Notes under the pieces: generated by a model
What the model was told of the DNA's origin: nothing
The model's input: the letters and a program-made list of their open reading frames with translations, nothing else
The model's database searches: none
Part shown: piece by piece, positions 59,013 through 64,000 of the stretch
Layout: each line of letters starts with the position of its first letter
Position numbering within the stretch: the stretch's first letter is position 1
Assembly: GCA_014898415.1 (NCBI GenBank)
Contig: RCTD01000019.1
Span: forward strand, 1,054,001-1,118,000
Direction of reading: 5' to 3'
DNA length: 64,000 bases
Source of the DNA: Stromatinia cepivora
Taxonomy: Eukaryota > Ascomycota > Leotiomycetes > Helotiales > Sclerotiniaceae
Translations under genes and position numbers: made by a program

Positions 59013-62000
59013 TCAGCCAACATAGTGCTCAGGAACGAGCTTCATGCCTCCGTATGGATCATTATGCGAGATGCCTGACGATGATTGTGGTTCCCACTGC
59101 TTGTCATGACCATTACGCGAAGTACGGGTAGCCCTGTCAACTTTTGCGATACGAATCGCTTCGTTGATCGACAATCGAAGATGCTGGAGACGTAGCATTA
59201 TTTGTTCCGAACCACCAATGAGCTCCAATATCTGCTCTACATCGAACACCAGCTTCAAGAGGACAGTATCTGCATTACAGAAGGTGCGGATAGACATGAG
59301 TGATGCCACTTGCTTCCAATTATAGAGCATAGATGAGATACGAACGTCATCACCCAATCGGTTGCCGTGGAATCGAAAGTTATACTGATTGGCAGTAACA
59401 AGATCTCGCTGAGTGCCTTGGTCGTACATGAACTCAACAACAGCAGGACGTCCCTTGTTCTTCCATGTGTCCACAGTCTTCTTGATGCTATCGATAGACA
59501 TACGACCTTGACTAAACTGGATCATGAGAAAGGTATTGGCTGTATGAACTATCATAAGTTCTAATTCAACCAAATATCTAGCTTGCTCGTACGGGTTGAT
59601 GGAGATAGACAAAACCGATATTCTATTTTTGTCGTTTTTCATGTCCGCCTTTTCGGTCTACTCAAAGTCAGTAACAGAAACGATTGAACGTAGAGTATAC
59701 ACTTACGAAGCCCTCGATTTTGTTTTTGATCTTCTCCATCATTCCAGGTTTTCTGGGTTTGTCCATCTTTTGGGCGGATTTTGAACTCAAAACGCTGGGT
59801 ATAACCTCATTTGGTGAGGATCCAAGCCAGCCATGCTCCCCAAACATTTTTTTCATTGGCGAGCGCGATCTTTTCTTGGGGGATATTGGAAGCAAATCTG
59901 GGCTTTCAAAATTAGGCTCATCTTGTTCAGTTACGCCGATAAGATTCTTTGCGGGAGATCGAGTCATCTGTCGATTGATTGTAGTCGAAGCTGAGCTAGA
60001 ATGAGACTCATTGCTGTAATTTGAGTTTATCTCCTTTCGAATCGGGGTATATGTTGCAGAACGACCTCTTCCATCAAGTACTGCTTCATCGGAAGAGTGT
60101 GAAGGCTGCACACGATGATCACCAGATGGCTTACGGGCAGGGGAGCGCGACGGCTGTGGACAATCCCGCGCAGCTTGACGAACCGGTGAGCTTGATGGCT
60201 GCGGAAATTGCTCTTGGGAACCCTTGCGAAGAGAGATTCGAGAATGCTCAAGCGTCGCAGCTCGACCGCGGTGAGGTAGACTTTGAGTCGGATAAGCATT
60301 GTTTAGGATGGGTGAGATAGAATCGACATCATCATAATAGGCTCGATGTTTGGGGCTTGGAGATTCTTCGCGTGCCGCGAATCGGGACGGCGTTACACTT
60401 GGAGATGTTCCGCTGCGCTGAAGACCATGACCATGACTTGAGTATTGAGGTGCAGCCAAAAGATCACTTCTGTTTGTTGTATGACCAACCGAACGCGAAT
60501 TTTTAACATGGCCAAGACTTGGTGATGAGGCAGGTCTAACATCATCGTAAATATGCATGAAGTCGGTCATTGTGGTCTGGCGCGACTCATCCACAACTAA
60601 GGGGGTCTCCGGCTCGAATGCGTATGGGTTTCTGGAATTCTCAGTCTTGTGACTGTACGATGAACTAGCTTGTGTTAGGATGTCTCAATGTTAATTGATG
60701 AATTGGCATACCTATTGGCAAGCATTGCTTGTAATGGCAGTTGTTGTTGTTGTTGTTGTTGAGGAGGAGGAGGAGGAGGAGGAGGAGGAGGAGGAGAATA
60801 AACCGATCCGGGAGTCCCAATCGGAATGAAATCTCCAAATAAATCGCCGGAGCTGCCAGAGAAGTAGTATTGTTTGATGTCAGAGACAGTTGAGCGGGCA
60901 GCAGTCCCAGGAGTGTTTGGTTGATCACTTGACATCTGTGAGATCTTTGTGCTGTGACTGTTTGATATCTTTGAATAGTCAAGTTGACTTTTTGGCTTGC
61001 GGATGGCTACTTCTTGGTCGAATAAAAAAGGCCTGGCCTGCTCAATTGAACCTGAACACTCGCGCTTTGGAATCGAAGACGAACGAGGTGGAAAACGCGC
61101 TTTTTCGTTGCTGGCGTTATTGTTTTGATGTTTTGCTGCTTGTTTAAGTTGAACCTGACTTGGTTGCTTGCAGATATACAAAGGTTGTGGAGGGCAAATT
61201 GTTGGAGATTGTAGAGTAGGAAGACGACCTTGATTGAGTTCCATCAAAAATCTTTTCGCCGCTTCGCCTAAATTACTTTCATCGTAAAGTGAATGACCAT
61301 TGCGGCTATTAGGACTACTGTGGAGAGTTTTTGGTTTATTGTCGCGAGTCGCTTGTTTGGTTCTATTGGTTTGTTTTGGCAAACAAGCATCGGCTGCACC
61401 GTCGAGATCCATGATTCCTTTTCGAACTAGGTCGGACGCAATTACAGGTGAAGGTGATTCGTCCGAATATTCTAAGAAATGTGGGGCGGTTAAGTCCTTA
61501 TTCGTAGTAATATGTTGTTTTACATTCGTTTGTGATTTTAAAGACAATGGAAACTCGGTTGTCAAGGGAATTGAGTTTTTTGGGCTTCCCGCCTTTCGCC
61601 CACCGAAAGCGGCAGGAGATTCACTTCTTATCGGAATCTTTGAAAGATATGAACGCTCAAATAATCGGCCTGGCGGAGTGAGGTTTACTTCTTCGAGGGA
61701 GGTAGAGAATTGTGACTTGGATACAGTTACTTCGAGGTTCTCCACATGCGTCGGTTTATGAGATGTCGCAGTTTCAGCGTCACAGGTTTCCAGACAATCG
61801 ACTTCAAAATGAGACGAAATGTTACTTTCTTTCTGTGAAAGCTTGGTGCCACCTGGGAAGCCTTTGTACTTGTTGAGGGGATCAAGGGAAGATGGTGGAC
61901 TGTAGACAGTTGGTGATAGCTGAGATTCTTCAGATTCTTCATCGTACCCTGAAGATGGCTCGCTCCATTTCACAACGTTCCCGGTAGATTTGCGGTATTC

Positions 62001-64000
62001 TTGTTTATATCGACATTCCCAGGACTGGCAAGTACCATCATAACTATCGCGATCCTGGTGTTCATGTTCGTCCTGATAGGGCTTAGATCTTAGTCCCGAA
62101 CTCCCCTTACGATTCCCCTTCTTCGAGTGTTCTACTGGGCCACTTTTCTTCGAGATTCTGTCCTTCGTAGGAGGCACATACACGGTAGGATATAGGATTT
62201 CTTGTTCTTTGTCTTCAAAAAGTTTCGGATTATGGCTGTTCGAGGTCGAAAGTTTACTTAGGCCGAAGTGTTCAACACAGTCAGTTGTATGCGCATGATA
62301 TGTGTTCTCCATTTGGCAATCATCTGTGATGTTGTTGTGACTGTCCTCATATGTAAGGTGAGTCGACTGTAGCAGTTCGTCAATTCCTGAGGCGGAGTAT
62401 GTATTAGAGACATCGTTCTCGGTGCTTTCGATTATGTCTGGAGGGTCCCATTTATAGTCAAGGCCGCCGTCGAAGAAGACGCTAGGGCTGGCCGGAAGGC
62501 TATAGTAGTTACTCAAGTAAGAACGGAGCGGGTTGGAGTCTGTAATGGTAAGCGGAGCATCGGCATTGATGTTTGAGGTGGCTTACCAGGACATTTTATC
62601 TTCGATTCCCACAGTCTATCGACAACCTCATCAAGAGTGGGCTGACGAAGAGCCAAGAGATAATCTGGAGTTGGCTGTCCGATTTGAATCAACTCGTTTT
62701 TTCTTGCAAAATTCGCATTCGGAATTTCACGACCTGGTGGTAAGTTGACATTCATTATGTTAGAGACCTTGCGAATTGCACCCTGTCCACCAATGTTTTT
62801 GGAAGCTACGAAACTGGTAGACACCCTATCGTGAGGAGGCTTCTCGTACCTTTCGATTTCTATCAGCTCTACTCGGTCAGAAGCGGCGTTACTCGGACTT
62901 TCTCTGGTTTCTGAGAGAGCACTCATCACTCTGTGCCCCAACTCTCTCTTCGCATTATTCATGAACGACCTAGTAGGCGTGGAATATCTTGAGGATGTCG
63001 CAATTGGACCAGTTGGTTCTATTGCCGAGCCGGGCGGACTCGTTTGAGCGGTATTCGGTCGCACACATACGCCTCCACGACCATATTCAGGGTCCCACAT
63101 CGCTTTGTGAAGCTCTGCCGGTGTCGGACAGTACGCTAGTGTTGCCGGTTTCCCTCCTACTGAGACAAATACACTATGCTCAATTTTCCAACTAGGTTGA
63201 TGTGCAATCTTTGAGTTGCACGATTCGCAATATGGCATGGCACTTGGACTTATTTGTGGCTGAACGAACTGCCTTAGTGCCTGCTCTTCTCTGTATTCAA
63301 TGAGTGCTTTGGTAGGTACAACTGGTGCTTGTATTGTTGCCGTGTGAGGGGCATGGGGGTTGGTAAAGTCTTCCTGCAGCGCTATTAGAAAGAAAAGGAG
63401 GGCCTGGTCGCTTACTGGGGACTAACCTTTCTACGGAGGTGTTCGTGCTTCCATCTTTGGAAAACAGAAGCTGGGAATGGTGGGGGTTCTTCCACTTCGA
63501 TCAATTCTTCCAAGACACCCAAAGCCAAATCAACATTCTCGTCTCCGAACCTCTCTTGAAGTCGAGGATGCAATATGCGCAATCCATCTTTGTAGGGAAA
63601 ATTTCGAGGCACTAGATAGTTGTAATATTAGTATAGATTAAATAAGAAGGTATATGATGAACAAGATATTGCTTGAACCCTCGGAAAAGACTTTTCTAAT
63701 CAATTTGAAAACTAAAACCAAGACTCGGAATGTGTGTTAAATACAACAATGCAAGATGTCGGAATTGTGTCCTTACCATCTGAGCAGAGTCGGATCAAAT
63801 AGTTGCGGCATTCTGTAAATTGTTAATTGCTTTCAACAAACATAAATCCGAAGACATTCACTCACTGTCTTCACCCCAGCCTTCTCGAGAAAGATTATGA
63901 ATTCCTGATTGCTTTCGTGCATTCTCTATCTCTACAGGAAGATGATAATTGCCCAAAATTGGGTGTATCATGTCTCCTTTGTCATGCCCTGATGGACTAT
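59013..64000 (-). CDS. Large uncharacterised conserved fungal protein, 5' end beyond window
   Basis: Seven exons are visible in transcription order: 63866-64000 (partial), 63777-63812, 63427-63611, 62587-63373, 60712-62539, 59707-60664 and 59013-59657. They join in frame to about 1,525 codons, with introns of 47-54 bp where I can define both ends and a longer one near 63612-63776. The N-terminal part (LSREGWGED|KCRNYLIRLC, RILHPRLQERFGDENVD) and a cysteine pair (CESCNSKI) look conserved. The centre is serine-rich and contains a proline run followed by glutamines. The C-terminal 210 residues (RPAVVEFMYDQGTQRDLV, MSIRTFCNADTVLLKLVFD) form a helical domain I have seen in other ascomycete hypothetical proteins. 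Function is unknown. Confidence 0.8.
60741..60796 (+). repeat. Composite trinucleotide repeat inside CDS, TTG then GAG
   Basis: Pure TTG repeats (60741-60760) pass directly into pure GAG repeats (60761-60796). On the minus coding strand these give a proline run followed by a glutamine run. The array is in frame and likely varies in length between strains. Confidence 0.95.

Overview
The window is a stretch of nuclear chromosome from a filamentous ascomycete (Pezizomycotina). Genes carry short GT-AG introns of about 45-90 bp with CTAAC-type branch points. The core genes are MRE11, TAF10, PRP43, mitochondrial uS19 and an NRC-2/Fpk1-type kinase. A NACHT-ankyrin protein, a BIM1-like GPI protein and AT-rich repeats that look mutated by RIP are also present. 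Overall composition and gene content suggest Leotiomycetes (Helotiales), but this is an inference.

Layout. 0-18.6 kb is gene rich: an AGC kinase (+), a six-exon NLR-like NACHT/ankyrin gene (+), a minisatellite-filled convergent gap, then MRE11 (-) divergent from mitochondrial uS19 (+), and TAF10 (-) divergent from PRP43 (+). 18.6-31.4 kb is gene poor. It holds two AT-rich inverted-repeat elements: a 1.3 kb Fot1/pogo-like element with matched termini and flanking TA, and a 0.6 kb MITE-like element. It also holds one convincing short gene with a four-cysteine pattern (27.9-28.3 kb) and one doubtful short gene. 31.4-35.2 kb encodes a 1,224-residue low-complexity protein that opens with a canonical eIF4E-binding motif.

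36-42 kb has a single-pass membrane protein gene whose 5' end carries an in-frame stop, a family-25 glycosyltransferase rebuilt from four exons, and a 105-residue coiled-coil protein rebuilt from three exons. 42-50.8 kb is mostly empty apart from a tiny membrane peptide candidate, a long polypyrimidine tract and a frameshifted HNH-nuclease gene. 50.8-52.6 kb holds a BIM1/X325-type GPI-anchored protein and a truncated DsbA/GST-kappa-like gene. 52.9-64 kb holds a very large DDHD-domain phospholipase-like protein and a large uncharacterised fungal protein that runs off the right edge.

How genes relate: the core genes are unrelated housekeeping functions (flippase-kinase signalling, DNA repair, transcription, splicing, mitochondrial translation) arranged as divergent pairs with 290-320 bp shared promoters. 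No metabolic cluster is evident. The accessory interest lies in the NLR-like gene, the RIP island with its short cysteine gene, and a run of broken genes between 47 and 53 kb. Exon boundaries were derived by hand from splice signals and reading-frame continuity.
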